Shown one piece after another: positions 49,633 to 58,905 of a DNA stretch of 64,000 bases (the stretch's first letter is position 1; each line of letters starts with the position of its first letter). The notes beneath the pieces are model-generated. The model did no database searches and was not told the origin of the DNA. It saw nothing but the letters and a program-made list of their open reading frames with translations. A program made the translations under genes and the position numbers. Source of the stretch: Microbacterium sp. H83 (GTDB lineage: Bacteria > Actinomycetota > Actinomycetes > Actinomycetales > Microbacteriaceae). Location: assembly GCF_001650405.1 (NCBI RefSeq), contig NZ_LWCU01000034.1, forward strand, positions 131,482 to 195,481, read 5' to 3'.

Positions 49633-50626
49633 GCCAGGAAACCCGTCAGCAGGCAAGGGCAAGAAGGGCCCCACCAAGGGCTCCGGCGGCAAGGGCCGCA
49701 GCTCGCTCGAGGGCCGCGGACCGACCCCGAAGGCGGAGGATCGCGCCTGGCACCCGGCGGGCAAGCGCAAGGCCGCCGCCGAGCGCTACGCCGCGGCCGG
49801 CGGACGGGGAAGGCCCGGGCAGCGTCAGGCCTCGGGCGGCAACCCGAACCGCTCCGCGCGCGCGAAGGACAACACCACCGAGACCGAGGTCGTCACCGGC
49901 CGCAACTCGGTGCTCGAGGCCCTGCGCGCGAAGATCCCCGCATCGGCGTTCTACATCGCCCAGCGCGTCGAGATGGACGACCGCGTCAAGGAGATGCTGT
50001 CGATCGCCACCCACCGCGGCATCCCCGTGCTCGAGGTCACCCGGCAGGAGCTCGACCGCATGGCCGGGTTCGACGGCGTGCACCAGGGCGTCGCCATCAA
50101 GGTGCCGCCGTACGAGTACGCGCACCCGCAGGATCTCCTCGAGCAGGTCATCGACCGCGGCGAGGTGCCGCTGTTCGTCGCCCTCGACGGCATCACCGAC
50201 CCCCGCAACCTCGGCGCGATCATCCGATCCGCCGCCGCGTTCGGCGGTCACGGGCTCATCCTTCCGCAGCGCCGCTCGGCAGGCGTCAACTCCGCGGCAT
50301 GGAAGACCAGCGCCGGAGCCGCGGCGCGGCTGCCCGTCGCCCTCGCCACGAACCTGACGACCCAGCTCAAGGAGTTCAAGAAGCAGGGCGTCTTCGTGCT
50401 CGGTCTGGACGGCGGCGGCGACGTGCAGCTGCCCGATCTGCAGCTCGCCGACCGCCCCGTCGTGATCGTCGTCGGTTCCGAGGGCAAGGGGCTGTCGCGC
50501 CTGGTCGCCGAGACCTGCGACCAGATCGTGTCGATCCCGATCTCGACCGCGACCGAATCGCTCAACGCCGGCATCGCGACCTCGGTCGCGCTGTACCAGG
50601 TCTCGACCGTCCGCAACGCGAAGTAG
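49625..50626 (+). CDS. rlmB: SpoU-family 23S rRNA ribose methyltransferase
   Basis: A 333-residue TrmH/SpoU methyltransferase. A long basic, disordered N-terminus (KGKKGPTKGSGGKGRS) precedes the L30e-like substrate-binding lobe and the SPOUT knot with ALDGITDPRNLGAIIRSAAAF, VVGSEGKGLSRL and STATESLNAGIATSVALY. RlmB methylates G2251 2'-O in 23S rRNA (E. coli). Its ATG at 49625 overlaps cysS, a conserved actinobacterial pairing. Another 2'-O target cannot be excluded. Confidence 0.9.
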
Positions 50627-50633
50627 GAGCATC

Positions 50634-51275
50634 ATGGCGCGCATCGTCGTCCTCGGAGGAACCGGATACGCCGGTCGGCACATCGTCGCGGAGGCGGTGA
50701 GTCGCGGACACGCCGTGACGGCCGTCTCGCGATCGGCGCCCACGGACCCCGTCGAGGGCGCGACGTACGTGCAGGGCTCCGCGCTCGACCTGCCGCCGCT
50801 CGCCGCGACGATCGCCGAGGCGGATGCCGTGGTCTCGGCCCTCTCGCCGCGCGGGGACATGACCGACAGCGTGCTCGACGCGCTCACCGGCGTCGTCGGG
50901 CTGCTGACCGGCACCCCGATCCGACTCGGCGTCGTCGGCGGAGCGGGCGGCAGTCTCGTCGCCCCGGAGGGACCGCGGCTGTTCGACCTGGACTTCCCCG
51001 AGGAGTACAAGCACGAGGCGCAGGTCGGCATCGACTCGCTCGCGCTGCTGGAGGAGACGGACCCGGCGCTGGACTGGTTCTTCATCCACCCCGCCGAGGT
51101 CTTCGGACCGTGGGCCGAGGGGGAGCGCACCGGGCACTACCGGGACGGCGGGGACGTGCTCGTCCGGGATGCCGAGGGGAAGTCCTTCATCTCCGGCGCC
51201 GACTTCGCCGTCGCCGTCGTCGACGAGATCGAGCAGGCGGCGCACCGCCGCGAACGGTTCACCGTCGGCTACTGA
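50634..51275 (+). CDS. NAD(P)-binding NmrA/SDR-like protein
   Basis: A 213-residue atypical short-chain dehydrogenase. GGTGYAGRHIVAEAVSRGH is the dinucleotide motif, and LGVVGGAGGSLV, EEYKHEAQVGID and DWFFIHPAEVFGP are typical of the NAD(P)H-binding group related to YwnB/flavin-reductase-like proteins. No classical YxxxK. AGGAGCATC before the ATG. Follows rlmB by 7 bases; co-transcription likely. Confidence 0.78.
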   Translation: MARIVVLGGTGYAGRHIVAEAVSRGHAVTAVSRSAPTDPVEGATYVQGSALDLPPLAATIAEADAVVSALSPRGDMTDSVLDALTGVVGLLTGTPIRLGVVGGAGGSLVAPEGPRLFDLDFPEEYKHEAQVGIDSLALLEETDPALDWFFIHPAEVFGPWAEGERTGHYRDGGDVLVRDAEGKSFISGADFAVAVVDEIEQAAHRRERFTVGY

Positions 51276-51296
51276 TCCGACGTCCGACGCCGACGC

Positions 51297-52601
51297 TCAG
51301 ACGAGGTCGCGCCAGTCGATCTCGTCGTCGTCGTCCGACACCGGGTTCGTGCCGGTGACCACCGGGAGGCTCATCGTCTCGGTGGGCGGGCCCATGATCG
51401 TGGCCTCGTCGCGACGATGGCGGAGCACCTCGTTGATGTAGCTCGTCAGCACCTCCGCCAGGGGCACCGACCGGCCCTGCGCCTGCGACAGGTACCACCG
51501 GTGCTCGAGCACCTGGTGGAACACCTCGGCCGGCTCGAGCTTGGCGCGCAGCTCGTAGGGGATCGCCCGCACGACCGGCTCGAAGACGCGGGTCAGCCAC
51601 TCGTGCGCGTACATCTCCTCTTCCGCCCACTGCTTCGTCGAGCGGGCGCGGAACTCGTCGAGGTCGTTGAGCAGACGCCGGGCCTGGTTCTCCTCGACGT
51701 CGAGGCCGGTCAGACGGATGAGCCGCCGCTGGTGGTGGCCGGCGTCGACCACCTTCGGCTGGATCTCGACGACCGTGCCGTCGGAGGTGGTCGACATCGA
51801 CATCTCGTCGATGTCGAAGCCCAGCGCGTTCAGGCGCTCGACGCGCTCGGTGATGCGCCAGGTCTCCGCTGCCGCGAAGGACTCCTGGGCGGTGAGCTCC
51901 GCCCACAGCGACCGGTACGACGACACGATGCCGTCGGCGATCGCGATGGCATCCACCCCGTGCTCCAGACGGCCCCCGGCGGCGAGGTCCATCACCTCGC
52001 CGGCGATGTTCGTACGGGCGAGGTCGAGGTCGTAGGCGCGCTGGCCGTCCGTCAGCCCCTCCTCGTGCAGCTCGCCGGTCTCGGCGTCGACGAGATAGGC
52101 GGCGAAGGCGCCGGCGTCGCGGCGGAACAGCGTGTTCGACAGCGAGACATCGCCCCAGTAGAAGCCGACGTTGTGCAGGCGCACCAGCAGCACGGCCAGG
52201 GCGTCGACGAGCCGGGTCGCGGTGTCCGGCCGGAGCACGCGGGTGAACAGGGCGCGGTACGGCATCGAGAAGCGCAGATGCGAGGTCACCAGGGCTGCGG
52301 GCAGCGGCTCGCCGTCGGCATCCGTGCGTCCTGCGATGACCGCGACCCGATCGACGCAGGGCACGTCGAGGCGGCGCAGGTTGCCGAGCATGTCGTACTC
52401 GCGCTTCGCCATCTCGTCGGTCGTCTCCTTCACGGCGACGACGCGTCCCGAGAGGTCGGCGAAGCGCACGAGGTGACGCGAGAGGCCCTTCGGAAGCGAC
52501 ACGATGTGCTCGGAGGGCCAGGTGGCGAGGCCGGTCGACCAGGGGAGGGCGAGCAGCCCGGGATCGACGGTGCTCGCGGTGATGCGCAGGGCGTCCTGCA
52601 T
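51297..52601 (-). CDS. DUF4032 kinase-like protein
   Basis: A 434-residue cytoplasmic protein. The N-terminal half has lipopolysaccharide-kinase-like traits: VVAVKETTDEMAKREYDMLGNL (Lys/Glu), FYWGDVSLSNTLF (catalytic-type Asp-x4-Asn) and YLVDAETGE (metal Asp). The C-terminal half is the actinobacterial DUF4032 domain (ENQARRLLNDLDEFRA). A phosphotransferase function is likely, but the substrate is unknown. AGGAGA precedes ATG. Confidence 0.8.
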   Translation of the reverse strand: MQDALRITASTVDPGLLALPWSTGLATWPSEHIVSLPKGLSRHLVRFADLSGRVVAVKETTDEMAKREYDMLGNLRRLDVPCVDRVAVIAGRTDADGEPLPAALVTSHLRFSMPYRALFTRVLRPDTATRLVDALAVLLVRLHNVGFYWGDVSLSNTLFRRDAGAFAAYLVDAETGELHEEGLTDGQRAYDLDLARTNIAGEVMDLAAGGRLEHGVDAIAIADGIVSSYRSLWAELTAQESFAAAETWRITERVERLNALGFDIDEMSMSTTSDGTVVEIQPKVVDAGHHQRRLIRLTGLDVEENQARRLLNDLDEFRARSTKQWAEEEMYAHEWLTRVFEPVVRAIPYELRAKLEPAEVFHQVLEHRWYLSQAQGRSVPLAEVLTSYINEVLRHRRDEATIMGPPTETMSLPVVTGTNPVSDDDDEIDWRDLV

Positions 52602-52633
52602 GGCTCTCCTGACGGGGTGGGGGGAAAGAAGAA

Positions 52634-52666
52634 GCGGCGCGGGCGACCGAAGTCAGCCCGCGCCGC
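52634..52666 (-). terminator. terminator of the ABC ATPase gene
   Basis: GCGGCGCGGGC (52634-52644) pairs with GCCCGCGCCGC (52656-52666). On the minus strand TTCTTCTTT follows directly. Confidence 0.8.
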
Positions 52667-52680
52667 GTCCGTGGATCCGA

Positions 52681-53784
52681 TCAGGCGGAGACGACCGGCT
52701 TGTCGTTCAGGCGCTCGCCCGACTCGGTGTCGAAGGCGTGCACGTGGCCCGCGTTCGCCGCGAGGGTGACCGTCTCTCCCGCGTTCGGGTGGTTGCGGCC
52801 GTCGACGCGGGCGACCAGGTCGGCGCGCTTGCCGTTGATCTCCGTGTGACCGTAGAGGTAGCCGTCCGCGCCGAGCTCCTCGACGAGGTCGACGACGACC
52901 GAGAGGCCCTTGCCGTCGGCGGGACCGACGGTGATGTCCTCGGGGCGCACGCCGACCGTGACCTGCGAGCCGTTCGCGCGGCCGACGGTGTCGCGGTCGA
53001 GCGGGACGATCTCCGAGCCGAAGCGGACGCCGCCGTCGGCGAGGTCGGCCGAGAACAGGTTCATCGCGGGCGAGCCGATGAAGCCGGCCACGAAGACGTT
53101 GTTCGGCTTCTCGTACAGGTCGCGCGGCGAGCCGACCTGCTGGAGCAGGCCGTCCTTCAGCACGGCGATGCGATCGCCCATGGTGAGGGCCTCGGTCTGG
53201 TCGTGCGTGACGTAGACCGTGGTGACGCCCAGGCGACGCTGCAGCGACGCGATCTGCGTGCGGGTCTGCACGCGGAGCTTGGCGTCGAGGTTCGACAGCG
53301 GCTCGTCCATGAGGAACACCTGGGGCTGACGGACGATCGCGCGACCCATGGCGACACGCTGACGCTGACCGCCCGAGAGCGCCTTGGGCTTGCGGGTCAG
53401 GTACTGCTCGAGGTCGAGGAGCTTCGCAGCCTCGAGGACGCGCGATGCCCGCTCCTCCTTGCCGACACCGGCGATCTTGAGCGCGAAGCCCATGTTCTCG
53501 GCGACGGTCATGTGCGGGTAGAGCGCGTAGTTCTGGAACACCATCGCGATGTCGCGGTCCTTCGGCGGCACATCGGTGACATCGCGGTCGCCGATGAGGA
53601 TGCGGCCGGCGTTGATCTCTTCGAGGCCGGCGAGCATGCGGAGGGACGTGGACTTGCCGCATCCGGAGGGGCCGACGAGGACGAGGAACTCGCCGTCTCC
53701 GACCTCGAGGTTGAGCTTGTCGACGGCCGGACGGGTTCCGCCGGGGTACAGGCGGGTCGCCTCGTCGAAAGTGACAGATGCCAT
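52681..53784 (-). CDS. carbohydrate ABC transporter ATPase (MsiK/UgpC type)
   Basis: A 367-residue ABC ATPase. Walker [17 protein letters not shown], signature LSGGQRQRVAMGRA, Walker B FLMDEPLSNLDAKLR, and a C-terminal TOBE/regulatory domain with VRPEDITVGPADG. This is the type shared by many sugar uptake systems (MsiK in Streptomyces energises cellobiose, maltose and others). It has no permease neighbours, which fits a general multi-transporter ATPase. GAAGGAG lies 6 bases before ATG. Confidence 0.88.
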   Translation of the reverse strand: MASVTFDEATRLYPGGTRPAVDKLNLEVGDGEFLVLVGPSGCGKSTSLRMLAGLEEINAGRILIGDRDVTDVPPKDRDIAMVFQNYALYPHMTVAENMGFALKIAGVGKEERASRVLEAAKLLDLEQYLTRKPKALSGGQRQRVAMGRAIVRQPQVFLMDEPLSNLDAKLRVQTRTQIASLQRRLGVTTVYVTHDQTEALTMGDRIAVLKDGLLQQVGSPRDLYEKPNNVFVAGFIGSPAMNLFSADLADGGVRFGSEIVPLDRDTVGRANGSQVTVGVRPEDITVGPADGKGLSVVVDLVEELGADGYLYGHTEINGKRADLVARVDGRNHPNAGETVTLAANAGHVHAFDTESGERLNDKPVVSA

Positions 53785-54014
53785 TGCGTTTCTCCTTCAC
53801 CGGCAGGTACGTGCCGGACGATCCGTAGTGATAGAGCGGCGGAGTGACCCGCCGTGACCCGTCGTTGGGTCGCGTTCAGTATGCCAGAAACCAGCACGTC
53901 TGGGTATTTCTCAGCCTGGCTGGTTAACATCGTTCCCGGCCGTGTCTCCGCGGCGTTCGCCGCCCGAGTGGCGAACGGGCCACCCTGCCCCCACCGAGAC
54001 TGTCAAGAGGAACG

Positions 54015-54965
54015 ATGTCGAGCGACGAGACGCCGAACGTCCCCACCCCCCGCAATTCGCGCGAGGTCGTGCGGGAGAAGGCACAGAAGGTGCACGCCCA
54101 GCAGTCGAGGGCGCGGATCATGCGACGGATCATCGTCGGCGTGCTCGCGATCGTCGCCGTCGGCGCGATAGGCACCGCAGTGACCCTCGCCGTGTCGGCG
54201 CAGGTGTCGAAGCCGCAGCTCACGCCCACCGGGATGGAAGGCGACGGCGTCCTCGTGTCCGAGGTCAGCGCCTCGGCCGCATCGATCGATGCAGCGGCGA
54301 CCCCGAGTCCCGAGGCGACCGAAGCGGGCGGCGAGGCCGCACCGACACCTGAGCCGACCACCGCGAGCACGGTGGACATCCACGTGTACGTGGACTACCT
54401 CTCGCCGGATGCCGGGGAGTTCGAGCGCGCGAACGCCCGCCAGCTCGTGAACTGGATCACGGAGGGCGCCGCGAGCGTCACCTACCACCCGGTCGCCCTG
54501 CTCACCGCGAGCTCGAACGGCACTAAGTACTCGCTGCGAGCCGCCGCGGCCGCCGCCTGCGTGGCGACGTACTCGCCAGCGCAGTTCTACGCGTTCAACC
54601 ACGATCTGCTCGACGACCAGCCCGAGGTCAACACCGACGGCTTCTCGGATGCCGAGCTCGCCGACATCGCCGGCGCCGTGGGCGCGGACAACGCGAAGAC
54701 GGTCCGCTCCTGCATCGAGGACAAGGACTACGTCACCTGGGCGAAGGAAGCCACCTCCCGTGCGCTCGAGGGCCCGCTCGACGGGTCGGACGACCTCGTG
54801 CTCGCCTCGGCCCCGATGATCGTCGTCAACGGCGAGGCGTACGTCGGCGCCCTGGACGACCCGAGCGAGTTCTCGCAGTTCGTCCTCACGGTCGCCAGCG
54901 ACGCGTACTACTCGACGGCGACGCCGTCACCCGCGCCGACCGCGACCGAGACGCCCGCGCCCTAG
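54015..54965 (+). CDS. DsbA-like thioredoxin-fold membrane protein without CxxC
   Basis: A 316-residue protein. A cytoplasmic basic tail, one membrane helix (about 37-60), a Ser/Thr/Ala linker, then a DsbA-type thioredoxin-fold domain: VDIHVYVDYLSPDAGEFE is where such proteins normally carry CPYC. Here the spot reads SPDAG, so both active-site Cys are missing. Two other Cys (AAACVATY, VRSCIED) remain. The rest (SAPMIVVNGEAYVGALD) preserves the cis-Pro loop. A structural or binding role is suggested. Confidence 0.78.
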   Translation: MSSDETPNVPTPRNSREVVREKAQKVHAQQSRARIMRRIIVGVLAIVAVGAIGTAVTLAVSAQVSKPQLTPTGMEGDGVLVSEVSASAASIDAAATPSPEATEAGGEAAPTPEPTTASTVDIHVYVDYLSPDAGEFERANARQLVNWITEGAASVTYHPVALLTASSNGTKYSLRAAAAAACVATYSPAQFYAFNHDLLDDQPEVNTDGFSDAELADIAGAVGADNAKTVRSCIEDKDYVTWAKEATSRALEGPLDGSDDLVLASAPMIVVNGEAYVGALDDPSEFSQFVLTVASDAYYSTATPSPAPTATETPAP

Positions 54966-55005
54966 TTCGGCGTCGCCCGCCGCCCTCGCTAAGCTGGGGG
55001 CATCC

Positions 55006-55078
55006 GCCGACTTGGCGCAATTGGTAGCGCACCGTACTTGTAATACGGGGGTTACGGGTTCGAGTCCCGTAGTCGGCT
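55006..55078 (+). tRNA. tRNA-Thr(TGT)
   Basis: Acceptor GCCGACT/AGTCGGC, anticodon loop CTTGTAA (TGT), T-arm ACGGG TTCGAGT CCCGT, discriminator T. CCA is not encoded (CTC follows). Confidence 0.97.
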
Positions 55079-55182
55079 CTCCGCGGATCCGGTCATCCTC
55101 CGCAGCGCGAGCCTCGCTAGCAGCACCCGAGCGCCGACACAAGGACCGGGTCCTTCCCGCCGCCCTGCAGTACAAAAGGATC

Positions 55183-55509
55183 ATGCAGGTGATCACGTAC
55201 GCGGGCGACGACTATCTGACGGGCGACGACATCGCGGATGCGCTGCTGGTGTACAGCCGGGCGCTGGGCGACAACGAGCGGGCCGAGATCGTCGAGGTGC
55301 CGATCCGCGAAGAGGGCGGCGCCGTCTCCATCGCGAAGTTCCTCGTGGGTCCCGCGAGCCAGATCGTCGCGCGCAGCGTGGGCACGGACGACGAGGAGCT
55401 CGAGGACCCGGCCCTCGTCGAGCGGCTGCTGCAGGCGGCGCGCAACGTCGAATCCCCGGTGGCCCTCCCTCTGGAGACGCCTCCCGAGGCGCTCCCCGAG
55501 GTCGACTGA
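55183..55509 (+). CDS. conserved small protein, function unknown
   Basis: A 108-residue soluble acidic protein, beginning MQVITYAGDDYLTGDDIADA and ending in a Pro/Glu-rich tail. AAAAGGA lies 2 bases before the ATG. The sequence suggests an alpha/beta fold with YSRALGDNERAEIVEVPI. Family not identified. It converges on the next gene with a 3-base gap. Confidence 0.6.
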   Translation: MQVITYAGDDYLTGDDIADALLVYSRALGDNERAEIVEVPIREEGGAVSIAKFLVGPASQIVARSVGTDDEELEDPALVERLLQAARNVESPVALPLETPPEALPEVD

Positions 55510-55512
55510 CGA

Positions 55513-55824
55513 CTACGGGCGCTCGGTGTCGGACAGTGAGTCGATGACGAGCTCGCCGCGGGCGTTCAGGCTGTCCATCATCCGGGCGATCCGCGCCCGG
55601 TCGACGGGAGGCGGGTTCTCCTCGTCGAAGGCCAGGACGAGCGGGATGCTGGGGTGCACCCAGGCGGTCATGCGCGCACTCGAGCCGCCGGCCGGCGACA
55701 GCCAGCTCATCATGAAGCTCTCCTGACGCCGCAGCTTCGTGCCGATGATCACCTTCACGTGAGCGAGGGTCGTGTCGTCGATGTCGATCGGGGGGTGAGA
55801 GCTGTTGTACTCGAGCGTTCCCAT
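55513..55824 (-). CDS. small actinobacterial protein (DUF7882-type)
   Basis: A 103-residue protein seen widely in Microbacteriaceae, with DTTLAHVKVIIGTKLRRQES followed by SFMMSWLSPAGGSS. Databases often call it ATP-dependent DNA ligase, but no nucleotidyl-transferase motif (KxDG) is present. Function unknown. Leaderless: TACTGT lies 6 bases before the ATG. Confidence 0.65.
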   Translation of the reverse strand: MGTLEYNSSHPPIDIDDTTLAHVKVIIGTKLRRQESFMMSWLSPAGGSSARMTAWVHPSIPLVLAFDEENPPPVDRARIARMMDSLNARGELVIDSLSDTERP

Positions 55825-55836
55825 GTGAGCACAGTA
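55825..55836 (-). promoter_or_regulatory. leaderless -10
   Basis: Minus-strand TACTGT (55836-55831), spacer GCTCAC, then ATG at 55824. Confidence 0.6.
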
Positions 55837-55883
55837 CGCCGTCGCGACGAAATACTCGGCGCCGCTCGGCGGTTGTGCCGAGC

Positions 55884-56837
55884 ATGACCCGTATCGGAAC
55901 CAGTGACCTCGACATCTTCCCCCTCGCGCTCGGAGGTAACGTGTTCGGCTGGACGGCCGACCGCGACTCCTCGTTCGCGGTCCTCGACGCGTTCGTCGAC
56001 GGCGGCGGCGACTTCATCGACACCGCGGACTCGTACAGCGCCTGGGTGCCCGGCAACTCGGGCGGCGAGAGCGAGACGATCATCGGCGAGTGGCTCGCGT
56101 CGCGCCGGCCCGCCGGCGTCACGGTGGCGACCAAGGTCAGTCAGCACCCCGAGTTCCGCGGGCTCTCCGCGTCGAACGTGCGCGCTGCGGCCGAGGCCTC
56201 CCTCGCTCGGCTCGGAGTGGACGAGATCGACCTGTACTACGCGCACTTCGACGATGAGAGCGTGCCGCTCGAGGAGACGGTCGACGCGTTCGGCCGGCTG
56301 GTCGCCGACGGTCTCGTGCGCCACGTCGCCGTCTCGAACTACTCGGCGGAGCGCATCCGCGAGTGGATGGACATCGCCGGGCGCACCGGCGTCCCCCGGC
56401 CGGTCGCGATCCAGCCGCACTACAACCTCGTGCACCGCAACGACGTCGAGGAGTCGATCATCCCGGTGGCGGAGGAGTTCGGTCTCGGCCTGGTGCCGTA
56501 CTACTCGCTCGCGAGCGGCTTCCTCACCGGCAAGTACCGGTCGGTGGAGACGGAGGGGCAGTCGTCGCCGCGAGCCGCGGGTGCCGCGAAGTACGCCACC
56601 GATGCCGGACTGCGGATCATCGACGCCCTCGAAGAGATCGGCTCGGCGCACGACGCGTCGATCGCCGCGACGTCGCTCGCCTGGCTGCGCGCGCAGCCGA
56701 CGGTCGCCGCCCCGATCGCGAGCGCACGCACCGTCGAGCAGGTGCCCGACCTGCTGGCGGGCGCTCGACTGCAGCTCACGGCCGACGAGATCGCCGTTCT
56801 GAACCGCGTCTCGGAGTGGACGCCGGCTCAGGCCTGA
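55884..56837 (+). CDS. aldo/keto reductase
   Basis: A 317-residue NADPH-dependent oxidoreductase with the TIM-barrel AKR signature: FIDTADSYSAW (Asp and Tyr of the active-site tetrad), VATKVS (Lys), YYAHFDDESV (a His) and PHYNLVHRNDVE. The C-terminal SARTVEQV binds NADPH. It resembles the Tas/YhdN-type group; substrate unknown. Start ATG at 55884 lacks a clear ribosome site; GTG at 55875 is the alternative. Confidence 0.85.
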   Translation: MTRIGTSDLDIFPLALGGNVFGWTADRDSSFAVLDAFVDGGGDFIDTADSYSAWVPGNSGGESETIIGEWLASRRPAGVTVATKVSQHPEFRGLSASNVRAAAEASLARLGVDEIDLYYAHFDDESVPLEETVDAFGRLVADGLVRHVAVSNYSAERIREWMDIAGRTGVPRPVAIQPHYNLVHRNDVEESIIPVAEEFGLGLVPYYSLASGFLTGKYRSVETEGQSSPRAAGAAKYATDAGLRIIDALEEIGSAHDASIAATSLAWLRAQPTVAAPIASARTVEQVPDLLAGARLQLTADEIAVLNRVSEWTPAQA

Positions 56838-56843
56838 CCCGCC

Positions 56844-56887
56844 ACGACGCCCTGCCCTCGGTCACGGACCCGGGGGCAGGGCGTCGT
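56844..56887. terminator. bidirectional terminator, AKR / narL-type gene
   Basis: ACGACGCCCTGCCC (56844-56857) pairs with GGGCAGGGCGTCGT (56874-56887), 14 bp with a 16-base loop. The stem includes the stop of the response-regulator gene. Confidence 0.75.
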
Positions 56888-57560
56888 CGTCCACGAGCCC
56901 GAGACGGTGCGCGAGGATCACGGCATGGATGCGGTCGCGTGCGCCGAGCTTGGCGAGCACGCGCCCGACATGCGTCTTGACGGTCGACTCGCTCACGTAC
57001 AGCGCCTGGGCGATCTCGGCGTTCGTCAGACCGCGGGCGATCTCGAGGAACACCTCGCGCTCGCGCTCGGTGAGCACTCCCGTGGGATCGTCGACCTGCT
57101 CCGCGCTGCTCGGCGCCGTGATCCCACCGCTCTGCGCCGTGACGTGCTCGAGCAGCATCCGGGTGATCCGGGGAGCGAGCGCGGCGTCGCCTCGATGCAC
57201 GGCGCGCACCGCCGCGATCATCTCGTGACGCTGCGCGTCCTTCAGCAGGAAGCCGCTCGCGCCGGCGCGGATGGCTCCGAACGCGTACTCGTCGAGGTCG
57301 AACGTCGTGAGCACGAGGACCCGGGTCTGCGGGTGGTCGCGCACGATGGCCTCGGTCGCCGCGATGCCGTCGAGCCCCGGCATCCGGATGTCCATGAGGA
57401 CGAGATCCGGCTGCAGCGCGGCGACCTGCGCGATGGCCGAGTGGCCGTCGGGGGCCTCGCCGATCACGACGAGGTCGGGCTCGGCCTCGAGCACCATGCG
57501 GAACCCCAGGCGGATGAGCTCCTGATCGTCGACCAGGAGGAGGCGGATCGGGCTGGTCAC
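56862..57560 (-). CDS. NarL/LuxR-type response regulator
   Basis: A 232-residue response regulator. Receiver Asp in DLVLMDIRMPGLDG, acidic pocket LLLVDDQELI, Lys in FLLKDAQRHEM; C-terminal LuxR helix-turn-helix LTEREREVFLEIARGLTNAE with STVKTHVGRVLAKL. GTG at 57560 overlaps the kinase stop. It works with the histidine kinase upstream, and the pair probably controls the adjacent ABC transporter. Confidence 0.9.
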   Translation of the reverse strand: MTSPIRLLLVDDQELIRLGFRMVLEAEPDLVVIGEAPDGHSAIAQVAALQPDLVLMDIRMPGLDGIAATEAIVRDHPQTRVLVLTTFDLDEYAFGAIRAGASGFLLKDAQRHEMIAAVRAVHRGDAALAPRITRMLLEHVTAQSGGITAPSSAEQVDDPTGVLTEREREVFLEIARGLTNAEIAQALYVSESTVKTHVGRVLAKLGARDRIHAVILAHRLGLVDDDALPPGP

Positions 57561-58867
57561 GGTCGGGTCTCCTTCGAGGTGGTGCCGAGCACGACGGAGG
57601 CCGTGTCCGGGGAGTCCGCGGACGCCGGGGGAGCCGTCGCCGGCAGGGTGGCGCGCAGCACCCAGTGTCCGTCGTCGCGCCGCGACGACGCGATCGATCC
57701 GCCCGCGTGGTTCGCGCGCTCCGCGAGCCCGCGGAGGCCGAACCCGGATCGGCCGGCGGTGTCGTCTCCGCCCACGACGCCGTCGTTGACGATCTCGACC
57801 TCCACGGCATCGGCGGAGTAGAGCAGCCGGACCGCGATCGTCGTCGCGCTCGGGGCGTGCCGCATGGCGTTCGTCACGCCCTCCTGCACGATCCGCCCGA
57901 CCGCGTGCGCGACCGTGGGAGACAGGTCGGCGGTCCCCGCGACGGCGATCGTCACGGGGTACCCCGCCCGCTGCGCGGCCGACACCGTGTCGTGCGGAGA
58001 CGTCGGCTCCAGCGGTGCCAGCGGCAGCGGCGAATCGTCGGCGCGCAGCACGCCGAGCATGGCCCGCATCTCGGTCAGCGCCCCCCGAGCGGTGTCCGCC
58101 GCCGACGAGGCCGCGATCCGGGCCTGCGCCGGGTCGGTGGTCGCCGCCGCTCCCTCGGACAGCGCGACGATCACGGTGAGCGAGTGCGAGACGATGTCGT
58201 GCATCTCCCTGGCGATGCGCGCGCGCTCGCCGGCGGCGGCGAGCTGCGCCTGCTGGTCGCGCTCGACGAGGAGCTGTCGGGAGCGGTCGATCACGGCGTC
58301 GAGGTAGCGCTTGCGCCCGCCGACGTTCACTCCGATCAGCGTGCCGATCAGGCCGAGTACGATCGACGACACGGTGGTGTTGACGGCGATCTGCAGCGTG
58401 GTCACGCCGACGAGAGTCAGCAGCCAGGCGATCGCGGCGACGGCGGCGACCGCGATGCCGAGTCCCGCCCAGGCGAGCCGTGACGAGCGGTAGACGGCGA
58501 GCGAGTAGCTCGTGACCAAGATCAGCGGAGTGCCGACCGGCAGCTCGGCGAAGAGGAAGACGGCCTCGACCGCGAACGAGGCGACGAACGGCACGAGCGG
58601 CGCGCGACGGCGCCACAGCAGCGACACGCACGCCGCGACCACCAGAAGCGGCGCGACGGCGGTGAGGGCGACGGCGACCGGGTCCGGCTGGTTGCGGCCG
58701 AAGGTGGCGGCGGGCAGCAGCGACAGCGCCAGGCACAGCAGCAGGAGCAGGACGTCGGCGACGATGGGATGCCGGGCCCAGAAGCGCCGCAGCACGCCGG
58801 GAGGACGCGGCAGCCGCAGCTCCTCGTCCTCGCGGACGGAGGAGCTGCGGCTGCGCGAGGTGGTCAC
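57557..58867 (-). CDS. sensor histidine kinase (DesK/NarX type)
   Basis: A 436-residue kinase. Four to six N-terminal membrane helices (about residues 40-190), then the dimerisation helix with the phospho-His in ARIAREMHDIVSHSLTVIV (HisKA_3) and an HATPase domain ending GFGLRGLAERANHAGG. The GTG at 58867 is set by TAGAGT six bases upstream. Systems of this layout sense envelope stress or peptides. Confidence 0.9.
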   Translation of the reverse strand: MTTSRSRSSSVREDEELRLPRPPGVLRRFWARHPIVADVLLLLLCLALSLLPAATFGRNQPDPVAVALTAVAPLLVVAACVSLLWRRRAPLVPFVASFAVEAVFLFAELPVGTPLILVTSYSLAVYRSSRLAWAGLGIAVAAVAAIAWLLTLVGVTTLQIAVNTTVSSIVLGLIGTLIGVNVGGRKRYLDAVIDRSRQLLVERDQQAQLAAAGERARIAREMHDIVSHSLTVIVALSEGAAATTDPAQARIAASSAADTARGALTEMRAMLGVLRADDSPLPLAPLEPTSPHDTVSAAQRAGYPVTIAVAGTADLSPTVAHAVGRIVQEGVTNAMRHAPSATTIAVRLLYSADAVEVEIVNDGVVGGDDTAGRSGFGLRGLAERANHAGGSIASSRRDDGHWVLRATLPATAPPASADSPDTASVVLGTTSKETRP

Positions 58868-58879
58868 CGGCCGACTCTA
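58868..58879 (-). promoter_or_regulatory. leaderless -10 for the sensor kinase
   Basis: Minus-strand TAGAGT (58879-58874), spacer CGGCCG, then GTG at 58867. Confidence 0.6.
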
Positions 58880-58905
58880 CGCGGCTGCTCGGCGGCGCGC
58901 CGCGC

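Noticed and set aside
55513..55824. ATP-dependent DNA ligase
   Set aside because: Only 103 residues and no KxDG adenylation motif; the label is a database artefact.
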